Shown here: positions 49,918 through 59,235 of the stretch, in pieces | How the letters are laid out: each line of letters opens with the position of its first letter | Position numbering within the stretch: position 1 is the first letter of the stretch | From: Candidatus Siliceabacter maunaloa | Lineage (GTDB): Bacteria > Actinomycetota > Thermoleophilia > Solirubrobacterales > Solirubrobacteraceae | Reading direction: 5' to 3' | Length of the DNA: 64,000 nucleotides | Assembly: GCA_024330185.1 (NCBI GenBank) | Contig: JANDLV010000001.1 | Location: 62,001 to 126,000 of the forward strand | Program-made: the position numbers and the translations under genes | Notes under the pieces: model-generated | The model's input: only the letters and a program-made list of their open reading frames with translations | Told to the model about the DNA's origin: nothing | Database searches by the model: none

Positions 49918-51030
49918 ATGTCGACCGCCTCCGACGCCGGCGTCGAGCTGCGTGCCGTCGAGACGCTGGCCGACCTGCTCTTCGCCTTCGACACCGAGGA
50001 TCCCGACGGGGGCTTCTACAGCCGGGTGTGCGAGGCGACCTGCCGGCTTGCCGAGATGGACCGCGCGGTCCTCTTCCTCTACGACGAGACGCTGCGCAGC
50101 GTCCGCGCCGCGGGCAGCCACGGGATCGAGCTCAGCCGGCTCAGCGAGGTGCGCGCCACCGTCGAGAAGACGCCGATCGCCCTGCGCGCGCTGAGCGAGG
50201 ACCGTGTGGTGGAGACGGCACAGAGCCCCGCCGCGCAGGTGCCGGCCGCCTACGCCGACCTCATCACCGACGCCCGCCTGGTGTGCACGCCGATGAGCGC
50301 CGCGGGGCGCTGGCCGGGGGTCATCCTCTCCGGGCGCGCGAACGACCGGCCGCTGACCGCCGCCGAGGCCCACCTGCTGTGGACGCTGGGCAAGGTCGCG
50401 GCCCTCGCGGCCAGCGCGCGCGGGGCCACGCGCGCGCAGGAGCGCGCGCGCCAGCTCCAGGACCGCATCGACCTGGCGCGCGAGATCCACGACGGGGTCA
50501 TCCAGCGGCTGTTCGGCGTCTCGATGGCGCTGTCGTCGGGCGCCGAGCTGGACCGTGAGGAGCGCCGGCGCGTCGCCGACGAGATCCAGGACGCCCTGGC
50601 CGACCTGCGTACCGTGGTGCAGCGTCCGCTGGGCCGCTCGGCCCGCGCGACGCAGACCACGCTGCTGGACGAGGTGCGCCGCCTGGCCGACGAGCACCCC
50701 GAGCTGCACGTCGTCCTGGAGCCCGGCTCACAGACCGAGGTGCCGGCGCACCTCGAGCCCGTCGCGCAGTCCGTCCTCACCGAGGCGCTGCGCAACGCCG
50801 CCAAGCACGCGCAGCCCACCAGCGTCGGGGTGCGCGTGACCCGCGCGAACGGGACGTTCCTGCTCGAGGTGACCAACGACGGGGTGCGACCGCCGACGGG
50901 CCGTACGGGCATGGGCCTGCGCCTGGCCGCCTTCGAGGCCCTCCAGCACGGAGGGGTCATCGAGTTCGGCGCCGGCGAGGACGAGCGCTGGCGCGTGCGC
51001 CTGCTCGTGCCAGCGGAGGGTGGACCGTGA
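49918..51030 (+). CDS. Sensor histidine kinase, GAF plus HisKA_3 (NarL-type partner)
   Basis: A 370-residue soluble kinase. Residues ~15-165 form a GAF-like sensor. The phospho-acceptor His191 is in REIHDGVIQRLFGVSMAL, typical of HisKA_3. The ATPase domain has LRNAAKHAQPTSVGV (N box) and a short G box (TNDGVRPPTGRTGMGLR). No membrane helix, so the signal is intracellular. ATG 49918. Its stop overlaps the start of the cognate regulator (GTGA). Confidence 0.85.
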   Translation: MSTASDAGVELRAVETLADLLFAFDTEDPDGGFYSRVCEATCRLAEMDRAVLFLYDETLRSVRAAGSHGIELSRLSEVRATVEKTPIALRALSEDRVVETAQSPAAQVPAAYADLITDARLVCTPMSAAGRWPGVILSGRANDRPLTAAEAHLLWTLGKVAALAASARGATRAQERARQLQDRIDLAREIHDGVIQRLFGVSMALSSGAELDREERRRVADEIQDALADLRTVVQRPLGRSARATQTTLLDEVRRLADEHPELHVVLEPGSQTEVPAHLEPVAQSVLTEALRNAAKHAQPTSVGVRVTRANGTFLLEVTNDGVRPPTGRTGMGLRLAAFEALQHGGVIEFGAGEDERWRVRLLVPAEGGP

Positions 51031-51665
51031 CCGATGCGCGCCCCGTCCAGATCGCCGCGCCCGCGGGTCAGCGCCGGCTGCGCGTGCTCGTCGTCGACGA
51101 CCACGACGTCGTGCACTGGGGCTTTCGCCTCATGCTCACCGAGCAGCCGTGGGTGGAGCGCTGCCTCAGCGCGCGCAACGCCGCCGAGGCGCTCGCGCTG
51201 GCCCAGCGCTACGAGCCCCAGGTCGCGCTCGTCGACCTGTTCATCGGCGAGGAGTCGGGCGCCGAGGTGTGCGAGCAGCTGCGCGAGGGCTTTCCGGCCA
51301 CGCGCGTGCTGCTCATCTCCGGGGCGGGGCGCATCTCGCCCAGCGCCGCGCGCGCCGTCGGCGCCTCGGGCTTCGTGCCCAAGGAGTGGCCCGCGCAGGA
51401 GATCGCCCAGGCCGTTCAGATGGTCGGGCGCGGCATGACCGTCTTCCGCGACGTGGAGGAGCCGCCCGCCGGACGCCTCTCGGCGCGTGAGCGCGAGGTT
51501 CTGGGCCTCATGGCCTCGGGAGCGACGAACCGCGAGATCGCCGACGCGCTGCACCTCTCGCCCTGGACGGTCAAGGAGTACACCGGCGCGCTGTATCGCA
51601 AGCTCGACGTGCGCAACCGGGCAGAGGCCGTGCGGCGCGGCCAGCGGCTCGGGCTGCTGGAGTAG
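51027..51665 (+). CDS. NarL/FixJ-type response regulator
   Basis: A 212-residue regulator. Receiver domain with VVDDHD and phospho-acceptor Asp70 in ALVDLFIG, Ser in LLISGAG and Lys in GFVPKEW; LuxR-type HTH at ~150-205 (SAREREVLGLMASGATNREIADALHLSPWTVKEY, core NREIADALHLS). Coupled to the kinase gene. It is directly upstream of the fatty-acid operon, which it may or may not control. Confidence 0.9.
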   Translation: MTDARPVQIAAPAGQRRLRVLVVDDHDVVHWGFRLMLTEQPWVERCLSARNAAEALALAQRYEPQVALVDLFIGEESGAEVCEQLREGFPATRVLLISGAGRISPSAARAVGASGFVPKEWPAQEIAQAVQMVGRGMTVFRDVEEPPAGRLSAREREVLGLMASGATNREIADALHLSPWTVKEYTGALYRKLDVRNRAEAVRRGQRLGLLE

Positions 51666-51693
51666 CAACCCCACCCCGCAGTGGAGGTTCGAT

Positions 51694-51708
51694 CCCCCGA
51701 AGCGGGGG
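51694..51708 (+). terminator. CCCCC-GAAGC-GGGGG hairpin after the response regulator
   Basis: Five-base GC arms with a GAAGC loop, 29 bases after the regulator stop; no T run. Possible terminator separating the two-component operon from the fab operon. Confidence 0.35.
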
Positions 51709-51733
51709 GTAGATGGACCGGGGAAGGTCTACC
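51708..51733. promoter_or_regulatory. Inverted repeat upstream of the fab operon
   Basis: GGTAGA at 51708-51713 and TCTACC at 51728-51733 with a 14-base spacer, 28 bases before the fabD start. Position is right for an operator of the fatty-acid operon; no named regulator is implied. Confidence 0.35.
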
Positions 51734-51761
51734 GCAACCGGCGTTGGGAGAGGGTGAGATA

Positions 51762-52628
51762 ATGGCTTCAGACGTCCCTACCGCGATCCTCTTCCCTGGC
51801 CAGGGCAGCCAGCAACCGGACATGCGCGACATGGTCGCTGAGCGCGAGCCCGCGCTGTTGGAGCGCTGCGTGGAGCTGGTCGGCGAGGATCCGTTCCCGC
51901 GCGCCGGCGAGAGCACGCGCTTCGCCCAGCCGGCCATCTTCCTTGCCAGCGTCGCGGGCTGGCGCCGCGCGGCCGGCCTCCTCGATGCCCCCCCTGTCGC
52001 GATGGCCGGACACTCGCTGGGCGAGCTCGCCGCGCTGGTTGCCGCGCAGGCCGTCGACGCCGACCACGCGCTGGAGCTGGTGGTCGTGCGCGGGCGGGAG
52101 ATGGCCAAGGTCGGCACGGGGACGATGCTCGCGCTGCTGGGCCCCGAGCCCGAGGAGGCCGACGCGCTGGCCCGCGACCACGGCGTCCACGTGGCCAACG
52201 ACAACGCTCCCGGCCAGGTCGTGCTCTCGGGCGACGCAGACGCGCTCGTCGAGGTCTCGCGCGTCGCCCGCGAGCGTGGCCACAAGGCCATGGAGCTGGG
52301 CGTCGTCGGCGCCTTCCACTCCCCGGCCGTGGAGCCCGCCGTGGCGCCCTTCGCGCAGGCGCTGGAACAGGTCGCCTTCGCCGCGCCTGCGATCCCGGTG
52401 ATCTCCTGCGCCACCGCGCAGCCCATGGGCGATCCGCGCGTGGAGCTGGCCGCGGCGCTGACCCTCCCCGTGCACTGGCGGGCCACCATGGCCGCGCTTG
52501 TCGAGCTCGGCGCACGGCGCTTCCTGGACGCCGGGCCCGGCCGGGTGCTCGATCGGTTGGTCAAGCGCACCGCTCCCGAGGCGCAGCACGGCACCCTGGC
52601 CGCGCTGGAGGAGGGTGCCCGTGCCTGA
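51762..52628 (+). CDS. fabD: Malonyl-CoA:ACP transacylase
   Basis: A 288-residue enzyme loading malonyl groups onto ACP. ILFPGQGSQ opens the protein; the catalytic Ser85 is in GHSLGELAAL; the catalytic His is in VVGAFHSPAVEP. ATG 51762 follows a GA-rich leader (GGAGAGGGTGAGAT). First gene of a tightly packed FAS II operon. Confidence 0.95.
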   Translation: MASDVPTAILFPGQGSQQPDMRDMVAEREPALLERCVELVGEDPFPRAGESTRFAQPAIFLASVAGWRRAAGLLDAPPVAMAGHSLGELAALVAAQAVDADHALELVVVRGREMAKVGTGTMLALLGPEPEEADALARDHGVHVANDNAPGQVVLSGDADALVEVSRVARERGHKAMELGVVGAFHSPAVEPAVAPFAQALEQVAFAAPAIPVISCATAQPMGDPRVELAAALTLPVHWRATMAALVELGARRFLDAGPGRVLDRLVKRTAPEAQHGTLAALEEGARA

Positions 52629-53607
52629 GCTGCTGAACTCGAGCGCCTCCGCCCCCCGCGAGCGCACGTTGCGCAGCGCCGGCGTGGCCGGCCTGGGCTA
52701 TGCGTTGCCCGAGCGCCTCGTGTCCAGCGCGGAGATCGAGCGCCACCTCGGCGTGGAGGCCGGCTGGATCGAGCGGCGCACCGGGATCGCCGGTCGACGC
52801 CACATCGGCGCCGACGAGACGCTGACCGGCCTGGCCACCACCGCCGGCGCTGCGGCGCTGGCCGACGCGGGCGTGACCGCCGACCAGCTCGACATGATCC
52901 TGGTGGCCACCATGGCCGCCGACGAGCTCCTGCCCAACGCGGCCCCGCTGGTCGCCCACGCCCTGGGCATCACTGCCGCGGCGATGGACGTCGGCGCGGC
53001 GTGCACGGGCTTCCTCGCCGCGCTGGCGGTCGCCGCCCCGGCCATCGAGACCGGCCGCGCCGAGCACGTGCTGGTCATCGGCGCCGAGACGCTCTCGCGC
53101 CACACCGACCACGATGACAAGCGCACCGCCCCCCTGTTCGGCGACGGCGCCGGCGCAGCCGTGATCTCGGCCGGAGCGGGCGCCGTCGGGCCGGTGATCC
53201 TGCGCAGCGACGGCGGCCAGGCCGAGCTCATCACCGCCTCGCGCGAGCGCGGGGTGATCGAGATGCAGGGCCACGAGACGTTCATCGCCGCCGTCGCGCG
53301 ACTGTCCGAGGCCACCGCCGACGCGGTCGCCGCCGCCGGGGCGACGCTGGCCGACGTCGACCTGTTCGTCTACCACCAGGCCAACCGGCGCATCCTCACC
53401 GCGATCGCCGAGCGCCTGGAGCTCGATCGCGACCGGCTCGTCGACGCCATCGGCGAAATGGGCAACACGTCGGCGGCCAGCGTGCCGCTCACCCTCTGCC
53501 AGGCGGCCCAGGAGGGCCGCCTGCACCCCGGCGCTCGCGTCCTCGTCTCCGCAGCCGGCTCGGGCTTCACCTACGGCGCGGCCCTCCTCGAATGGGGCAG
53601 CGCATGA
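52621..53607 (+). CDS. fabH: 3-oxoacyl-ACP synthase III
   Basis: A 328-residue initiating condensing enzyme. The triad is complete: Cys128 in GAACTGFLAAL, His in YHQANRRI and Asn in EMGNTSAAS. A ~17-residue N-terminal extension precedes the first strand. GTG 52621 overlaps fabD by eight bases. It joins acetyl-CoA (or a branched starter) to malonyl-ACP. Confidence 0.95.
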   Translation: MPELLNSSASAPRERTLRSAGVAGLGYALPERLVSSAEIERHLGVEAGWIERRTGIAGRRHIGADETLTGLATTAGAAALADAGVTADQLDMILVATMAADELLPNAAPLVAHALGITAAAMDVGAACTGFLAALAVAAPAIETGRAEHVLVIGAETLSRHTDHDDKRTAPLFGDGAGAAVISAGAGAVGPVILRSDGGQAELITASRERGVIEMQGHETFIAAVARLSEATADAVAAAGATLADVDLFVYHQANRRILTAIAERLELDRDRLVDAIGEMGNTSAASVPLTLCQAAQEGRLHPGARVLVSAAGSGFTYGAALLEWGSA

Positions 53608-54353
53608 GCGACGCCTCCGGCAACGGCCACCCCGACGGCTGCGCGCTGGTCACCGGCGCCTCGCGGGGCATCGGCGAGGCGATCGCCACCGCGCTGGCCG
53701 CCGACGGCTGGCCCGTGGGCGTCAACTTCCGCAGCGACGAGCAGGGCGCCGACCGCGTCGTGGCGGCCATCGAGGCCGCCGGCGGCACGGCGGTCGCCGC
53801 TCCCGGCGACGTGACCGACCCCGCCACCGCCGACGCCCTCTTCACGCAGCTCGAGGAGCGCTTCGGCCCCGTGCTGGTCCTTGTCAACAACGCCGGCACG
53901 CGCGCCGACGGGCTGACGGTGCAGATGGAAGACGATGCCTGGGACCTCGTGGTCCAGACCAACCTCTCGGCCGCCTTCCGCCTCACCCGCCGCGCGGTGC
54001 GCACGATGACCCGGCAGCGCTTCGGGCGCATCATCAACATCGCCTCCATCGTCGGCCCCAAGGCCAACGCGGGGCAGGCCAACTACGCGGCGGCCAAGGC
54101 GGGCCTCATCGGGTTCACCAGGACGGTCGCCGTCGAGGTCGCCCGCCGCGGGGTCACCGTCAACGCGGTTGCCCCGGGGCTCGTGGACACCGAGCTGACC
54201 GAGGGCATCCCGTCCAAGTTCCTGGAGGCCGTCCCCGCCCGCCGCGCCGGTACCCCCGAGGACGTCGCCGCCTGCGTGCGCTTCCTGGCCTCCGACCCCG
54301 CCGGCTACGTCACCGGCACGACCCTCACCGTCGACGGCGGCCTGTCCGCCTAA
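53604..54353 (+). CDS. fabG: 3-oxoacyl-ACP reductase
   Basis: A 249-residue short-chain dehydrogenase. NADPH loop TGASRGIGEA, NNAGTRADG, and catalytic Ser (NIASIVG) with YAAAK; C-terminal FLASDPAGYVTG...TVDGG. All residues for activity are present. ATG 53604 overlaps the fabH stop (ATGA); an upstream codon at 53592 is possible. Confidence 0.95.
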   Translation: MSDASGNGHPDGCALVTGASRGIGEAIATALAADGWPVGVNFRSDEQGADRVVAAIEAAGGTAVAAPGDVTDPATADALFTQLEERFGPVLVLVNNAGTRADGLTVQMEDDAWDLVVQTNLSAAFRLTRRAVRTMTRQRFGRIINIASIVGPKANAGQANYAAAKAGLIGFTRTVAVEVARRGVTVNAVAPGLVDTELTEGIPSKFLEAVPARRAGTPEDVAACVRFLASDPAGYVTGTTLTVDGGLSA

Positions 54354-54379
54354 GCAAACCAAACCAGAGGAGATAACAC

Positions 54380-54631
54380 ATGGCCACCACCGTCACCGCA
54401 GACCAGGTCGAGAAGGTCGTCTACGACGCGCTCGCAGAGATCGGCCCCAGCCGCGACCAGCTCAACCGCGAGGCCACCTTCGAGGAGCTCGACGTCGATT
54501 CGCTGGACCTCGCCGAGGTCAGCCAGGTCGTGGAGGAGGAGTTCGGCGTCACGCTCAAGGGCGATGACGTCGAGAAGCTCAAGACCGTCGGCGACGCCCT
54601 AGACCTGATCCTCCAGCGCGCGACGTCGTGA
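54380..54631 (+). CDS. acpP: Acyl carrier protein
   Basis: An 83-residue acidic four-helix protein. Ser41 in DVDSLDLAE carries the phosphopantetheine arm. AGAGGAG precedes ATG 54380. It is the only gene of this operon with a noticeable gap (26 bases) and a strong ribosome-binding site, fitting the need for high ACP levels. Confidence 0.96.
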   Translation: MATTVTADQVEKVVYDALAEIGPSRDQLNREATFEELDVDSLDLAEVSQVVEEEFGVTLKGDDVEKLKTVGDALDLILQRATS

Positions 54632-55842
54632 GCCGCCGCGTCGTCATCACCGGGGTGGGTGCCGTCACGCCGCTGGGCGTGGGCGCGCGCACCCTGCACG
54701 AGCGCTGGAGCGCCGGCGCGTGTGGCATCGAGGACGGCGAGGGCGTCTGCGCCGACTTCGACCCCACGGCGGTGATGTCGACCAAGGAGGCGCGGCGCGC
54801 GGACCGCTTCACCCAGTTCGCCATCGTCGCGTGCGACGAGGCGCTGGCCGAGGCCGGCTGGGAGGACGGCCTGCCCTACGAGGCCGAACGGGTCGGCTGC
54901 TTCCTGGGCACCGGGATCGGCGGCATCGGCACGCTCGAGGCCAACCACCAGGAGCTGCTGGAGCGCGGCCCCGGCCGCGTCTCCCCCCTGGCCGTGCCGC
55001 TGATGATGGGTAACGCGGGCGCAGCGGCGCTGTCCATGCGCTACGGCCTGCGCGGACAGACCTACGGGCTCGTCTCGGCCTGCGCGGCCGGCGCCCACGC
55101 CGTCGGCGCGGCCGCCCGCACCATCCAGGCCGGCGACGCCGACGCGATGGTCACCGGCGGCTCGGAGGCCGCGCTCACCCCGCTTGCCCAGGCCGCCTTC
55201 GCCGCGCTGGACGCGATCTCCAACGAGGGTATCTCGCGCCCCTTCGACGCCCGGCGCGACGGCTTCATCATGGGCGAGGGCGCCGGGGTTCTGGTGCTCG
55301 AGGAGGAGGAGGCCGCGCGCGCCCGCGGGGCCACCGTGCTGGGCGAGGTGCTCGGCTACGCAGCGACCTCCGACGCTTACCACCTCACCGCGCCCGAGCC
55401 CCGGGGCAGCGGCGCGGCGGCTGCGCTGCGCGGGGCGCTGCGCGACGCCGGCCTGGAGCCCGGTGACGTCGACTACGTCAACGCGCACGGGACCTCCACC
55501 CCGCTCAACGACCGCAGCGAGACCAACGCGCTCAAGGCGGCTCTGGGCGACCACGCATACAAGGTCCCCGTCTCCTCGACGAAGTCGGCCATCGGGCACC
55601 TGCTCGGCGCGGCGGGCGCCGTCGAGGCGGTGGCCACGATCCTGGCCCTGCGCGACGCCATCGCGCCGCCGACCATCGGCTACGAGGAGCCCGACGAGGG
55701 CCTGGACCTCGACTACGTCCCCGGCTCGGCCCGCCCGCTGGAGCTCGACAACGGCCGGCCGCCCATCGCCCTGTCGGACTCGTTCGGCTTCGGCGGCCAC
55801 AACGTCGTCCTCTGTCTACAGGCAGCCCCTGCAGACTCATGA
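54628..55842 (+). CDS. fabF: 3-oxoacyl-ACP synthase II
   Basis: A 404-residue elongating condensing enzyme. Cys152 in VSACAAGAHAVG, the first His in NAHGTSTPLNDRSE and the second in SAIGHLLGAAG complete the C-H-H triad; GFGGHN near the end is family-typical. GTG 54628 overlaps the acpP stop. Confidence 0.95.
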   Translation: MSRRVVITGVGAVTPLGVGARTLHERWSAGACGIEDGEGVCADFDPTAVMSTKEARRADRFTQFAIVACDEALAEAGWEDGLPYEAERVGCFLGTGIGGIGTLEANHQELLERGPGRVSPLAVPLMMGNAGAAALSMRYGLRGQTYGLVSACAAGAHAVGAAARTIQAGDADAMVTGGSEAALTPLAQAAFAALDAISNEGISRPFDARRDGFIMGEGAGVLVLEEEEAARARGATVLGEVLGYAATSDAYHLTAPEPRGSGAAAALRGALRDAGLEPGDVDYVNAHGTSTPLNDRSETNALKAALGDHAYKVPVSSTKSAIGHLLGAAGAVEAVATILALRDAIAPPTIGYEEPDEGLDLDYVPGSARPLELDNGRPPIALSDSFGFGGHNVVLCLQAAPADS

Positions 55843-57290
55843 GCCTCGCGCTCGTCCCCCGCGCCGACGAGCGCCTGACGCCGCTCGAGCGCCTCGAGGT
55901 GCTGTGCGACCCCGCCTCGCTGAGCCTCATCCGCTCCGGCGTCGAGTCGGAGCACATGGGGGATCGTGCGCGCCCCGGCGACGGCGTGGTGGGGGGCACG
56001 GGGCGCGTCGACGGCCGTCAGGTCGCCTGCTACGCCCAGGATCCGTCCTACGCGGGCGGCTCCCTGGGCGAGGCGCACGCCGAGACCATCGTGCACGTGC
56101 TGCGCATGGCCGGCCGCACGCGCGTTCCCGTCGTCGGGTTCGTGGAGTCGGCCGGCGCGCGCCTGCAGGAGGGCCTGGGCGCCCTGGGCGGCTACGGGCG
56201 GATCTTCGCCGAGCACGTGCGCCTGTCGGGGCGGGTGCCCCAGATCTCGGTGATCACCGGCGCCTCGGCGGGCGGCGGCTCCTACGCCCCCGCGCTGACC
56301 GACTTCACGGTCATGACCGACGCGGCGACCATGTTCCTCACCGGGCCGGGGGTGGTCAAGGAGGTCATGGGCGAGGACCTGACCACCGCCGAGCTGGGAG
56401 GCCCCAGAGTCCATGAACGCAACGGCGTCTGCCAGCTCACGGCGCCCAGCGACGTGGACGCCGCCCTGCTGGTGCGCGACCTGCTCGACCACCTGCCCCA
56501 GCACGGCGGCGAGCGACCGCAGCGCTGGCCGACCGTCGCGCCGCGTGGCGAGCGCCCCGACGCGGTCGTCCCCGCGGAGGATCGCAAGGTCTATGACGTG
56601 CGCGACGTGGCCCGTCAGCTCGTCGACGGCGGGCGGCTGCTGGAGGTCTGCGAGCGCTGGGCGCGCAACATGGTCTGTGCCTTCGCCCGCCTGGACGGCC
56701 GCTCGGTGGGGGTCGTCGCCAACCAGCCCAAGTACCTCGGTGGCGTCCTGGACGCCACGTCGGCCCAGAAGGCCGCGCGCTTCGTGCGCACCTGCGACCT
56801 CTACGGGCTGCCGCTCGTGGTGCTGGTCGACACGCCCGGCTTCCTGCCCGGCAGCCGCCAGGAGGCAGCCGGGGTCATCCGCCACGGGGCCAAGCTCGTG
56901 CACGCCTTCGCTCAGGCCACGGTGCCCAAGGTGACGATCGTGCTGCGCAAGGCCTACGGTGGCGCGTTCATCGCCATGAACGCCAAGGAGCTGGGCGCCG
57001 ACCTGGTCTTCGCCTGGCCGAGCGCGCAGCTCGGCGTCATGGGCCCCAGGCAGGCCGTGGGGATAGTGCACCGCAAGCGCATCGCCGAGGCCGACGACCC
57101 CGCCCAGGCCTGCGACCGCCTGGCGCGCGAGTACGCCGAGGAGCACCTCGCCGCCGCGGCGGCGATGCGCGCCGGACACGTCGACGAGGTCATCCCCCCG
57201 TCGCAGACCCGCGACCGCCTGGCCGGCGCGCTCAACGCGCTGGAGACGGGCGAGCGCGCAACGCCCGGCTATACCAACGTCCCCTTGTAG
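55839..57290 (+). CDS. accD: Acyl-CoA carboxylase beta (carboxyltransferase) subunit
   Basis: A 483-residue crotonase-fold carboxyltransferase of the actinobacterial AccD/PccB type: no zinc ribbon, both halves in one chain. Acyl-CoA-binding oxyanion loops are in SAGARLQEG (N half), GASAGGGSYAPAL, and DTPGFLPG / RKAYGGAFIAM (C half). Supplies malonyl-CoA; the biotin-carboxylase/BCCP subunit is not in the window. ATG 55839 overlaps the fabF stop. Confidence 0.92.
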   Translation: MSLALVPRADERLTPLERLEVLCDPASLSLIRSGVESEHMGDRARPGDGVVGGTGRVDGRQVACYAQDPSYAGGSLGEAHAETIVHVLRMAGRTRVPVVGFVESAGARLQEGLGALGGYGRIFAEHVRLSGRVPQISVITGASAGGGSYAPALTDFTVMTDAATMFLTGPGVVKEVMGEDLTTAELGGPRVHERNGVCQLTAPSDVDAALLVRDLLDHLPQHGGERPQRWPTVAPRGERPDAVVPAEDRKVYDVRDVARQLVDGGRLLEVCERWARNMVCAFARLDGRSVGVVANQPKYLGGVLDATSAQKAARFVRTCDLYGLPLVVLVDTPGFLPGSRQEAAGVIRHGAKLVHAFAQATVPKVTIVLRKAYGGAFIAMNAKELGADLVFAWPSAQLGVMGPRQAVGIVHRKRIAEADDPAQACDRLAREYAEEHLAAAAAMRAGHVDEVIPPSQTRDRLAGALNALETGERATPGYTNVPL

Positions 57291-57316
57291 TCGTGGCCCG
57301 ACCGGAGGAAACACTG

Positions 57317-58123
57317 ATGCTCAACGGCAAGCGACTCGTCATGACCGGAGTCCTCACCAAGGACTCCATCGCCTTCCATGCGGCTCAGCGCGCGCAGGAG
57401 CTGGGGGCCGAGATCGTGCTCAGCAGCTTCGGGCGCCAGCGGCGGATGACCGAGCGGGCCGCCAAGGGCCTGGACCCGGTCCCCGACGTGCTGGAGCTCG
57501 ACGTCAACAGCGAGGCCGACCTGGTCGCTCTGCACGAGGAGCTCTCGGGGCGCTGGGGGAGCGTCGACGGCGTCCTGCACGCGATCGCCTTCGCGCCCCC
57601 CGACGCCCTGGGAGGCAACTTCCTCACCACACCGCCCGACAGCGCCGCGCAGGCCTTCCTGACCAGCGCCTACTCGCTCAAGTCGCTCAGCGAATCGCTC
57701 CTGCCCCTGATGGAATCGCAGGGCGGCGGCGTGGTGGGGCTGGACTTCGACGCCAGCGTGGCCTGGCCGGTCTACGACTGGATGGGCGTGGCCAAGGCCG
57801 CGCTGGAGGCGGTCTCGCGCTATCTGGCGCGTGACCTCGGGCCGCACGGCGTGCGCGTCAACCTCGTCTCGGCCGGGCCGATCGAGACGCTGGCCGCCGG
57901 GGGCATCCCCGGCTTCGAGCAGCTCGCGGGCACCTGGCGCGACCAGGCCCCGCTGGGCTGGGACGCCGCCGATCCGGGGCCCGTGGCCGACGCGGTCTGC
58001 TTCCTGCTCTCCGACCTCGCGCGGGGCATCAGCGGCGAGATCGTGCACGTCGACGGCGGCTTCCACGCCATGGGCGCCCCAATGGGCACCGCCGACCGTG
58101 CCGAGTCGGTGCCCGCCTCGTGA
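57317..58123 (+). CDS. fabI: Enoyl-ACP reductase, FabI/InhA type
   Basis: A 268-residue SDR-type enoyl reductase finishing each elongation cycle. LNGKRLVMTGVLTKDSIAF is the InhA-like start with the altered nucleotide loop; the catalytic Tyr-x6-Lys is in YDWMGVAKAALE; VNLVSAGPIETLA matches the substrate loop. Start ATG 57317 has GGAGGA at 57304-57309; the upstream in-frame GTG 57293 lacks one. Target family of isoniazid/triclosan-type inhibitors. Confidence 0.94.
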   Translation: MLNGKRLVMTGVLTKDSIAFHAAQRAQELGAEIVLSSFGRQRRMTERAAKGLDPVPDVLELDVNSEADLVALHEELSGRWGSVDGVLHAIAFAPPDALGGNFLTTPPDSAAQAFLTSAYSLKSLSESLLPLMESQGGGVVGLDFDASVAWPVYDWMGVAKAALEAVSRYLARDLGPHGVRVNLVSAGPIETLAAGGIPGFEQLAGTWRDQAPLGWDAADPGPVADAVCFLLSDLARGISGEIVHVDGGFHAMGAPMGTADRAESVPAS

Positions 58124-59220
58124 GCGTCCTGCTGACGGGTGCGACCGGCTTCGTGGGCATGGAGGTCCTCGCGCGGCTGCTCGAGGGCGACGAGGAGGTG
58201 GTCGCGCTGGTGCGCGGGGGGGACGAGTCGGAGGCGCAGGCGCGGCTTGACACAGTGCTCGACGGCTTGGGCGTGGAGCCCGCAGCGCGCTCCCGCGTGC
58301 GCGCCGTCGTCGCCGAGCTGACCAGTCCCGGCTTGGGCCTCACCGACGCCGATGCGGACACGCTGGCCGGCGAGGTCACCGAGATCGTGCACTGCGCGGC
58401 TTCGGTCTCCTTCGCCCAGTCGCTGCCCGACGCACGGGCGATCAACGTGCTGGGCACCCGCGGCGTGCTCGAGCTCGCGCAGCGCATCGGGCAGCGCGGT
58501 GCGCTGCGCCGGATGGTCCACGTCTCCACGGCCTACGTCGCCGGGCGCCATCGCGGGCGCTTCGCCGAGCGCGACCTCTACATCGGCCAGGAGTTTCGCA
58601 ACACCTACGAGCAGACCAAGGCCGAGGCCGAGGCCCTCGTCGACGCCGCCGGGCAGGATCTCCCGATCGTCACCCTGCGTCCCAGCATCATCATGGGGGA
58701 GTCCGACACGGGCTGGACGCCCGCCTTCAACGTCCTCTACTGGCCGCTGCGCGCCTTCGACCGCGGCCTGCTGCCCTCCATCCCCACCAAGCCCGGCAAC
58801 CGCGTCGACGTCGTGCCCGTGGACTTCGTGGCCGACGCGATCGTCCACCTGCTGCGCGAGCCCTCCGACGTGCGCGGCGTCGTGCACGCGACGGCGTCCG
58901 ACGCCGCGCCGACCGCGCAGGAGCTCGTCGCTCTGGCTGCACAGACCCTGGGCCGCGATCGCCCGCCGCTCGTCGAGGATAGCGACGACAGCCTCGGCCG
59001 CCACAGCGAGGAGGCGGCACAGTACATGCCCTACTTCGACATGGAGATGATCTTCGACGACGAGCGGGCCCGAGAGCTGCTGAGCCCCGCGGGCATCGTC
59101 GCGCCGCCGCTGCACGACTACTTCCCCGCGCTGGTGGACTACGCGCGCCGCGCGCGCTGGGGCAAGACGGCGCTCACCCGGGCACAGGCGCGCGCGCAGG
59201 CCACAACCCCTGCGGCCTGA
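58120..59220 (+). CDS. Extended SDR, fatty acyl/thioester reductase-like
   Basis: A 366-residue NAD(P)-binding protein. VLLTGATGFVGMEVLARLL is the Rossmann start; EIVHCAASVSFAQ and HVSTAYVAG, then an active-site Tyr in NTYEQTKAEAE with Lys three residues on, place it with the NAD_binding_4 (acyl-CoA/thioester reductase) branch of SDRs. GTG 58120 overlaps the fabI stop, so it is the last gene of the fab operon; reduction of an acyl thioester or a lipid modification is a reasonable inference. Confidence 0.82.
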   Translation: MSVLLTGATGFVGMEVLARLLEGDEEVVALVRGGDESEAQARLDTVLDGLGVEPAARSRVRAVVAELTSPGLGLTDADADTLAGEVTEIVHCAASVSFAQSLPDARAINVLGTRGVLELAQRIGQRGALRRMVHVSTAYVAGRHRGRFAERDLYIGQEFRNTYEQTKAEAEALVDAAGQDLPIVTLRPSIIMGESDTGWTPAFNVLYWPLRAFDRGLLPSIPTKPGNRVDVVPVDFVADAIVHLLREPSDVRGVVHATASDAAPTAQELVALAAQTLGRDRPPLVEDSDDSLGRHSEEAAQYMPYFDMEMIFDDERARELLSPAGIVAPPLHDYFPALVDYARRARWGKTALTRAQARAQATTPAA

Positions 59221-59235
59221 GATCATCGGGGGCGC

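Noticed and set aside
47533-50709. 1058-residue minus-strand open frame
   Set aside because: It runs antisense through the LPFTG gene, the AbrB-type gene region and the kinase gene, and is Gly/Arg/Ala-rich without any domain: a shadow of high-GC coding.
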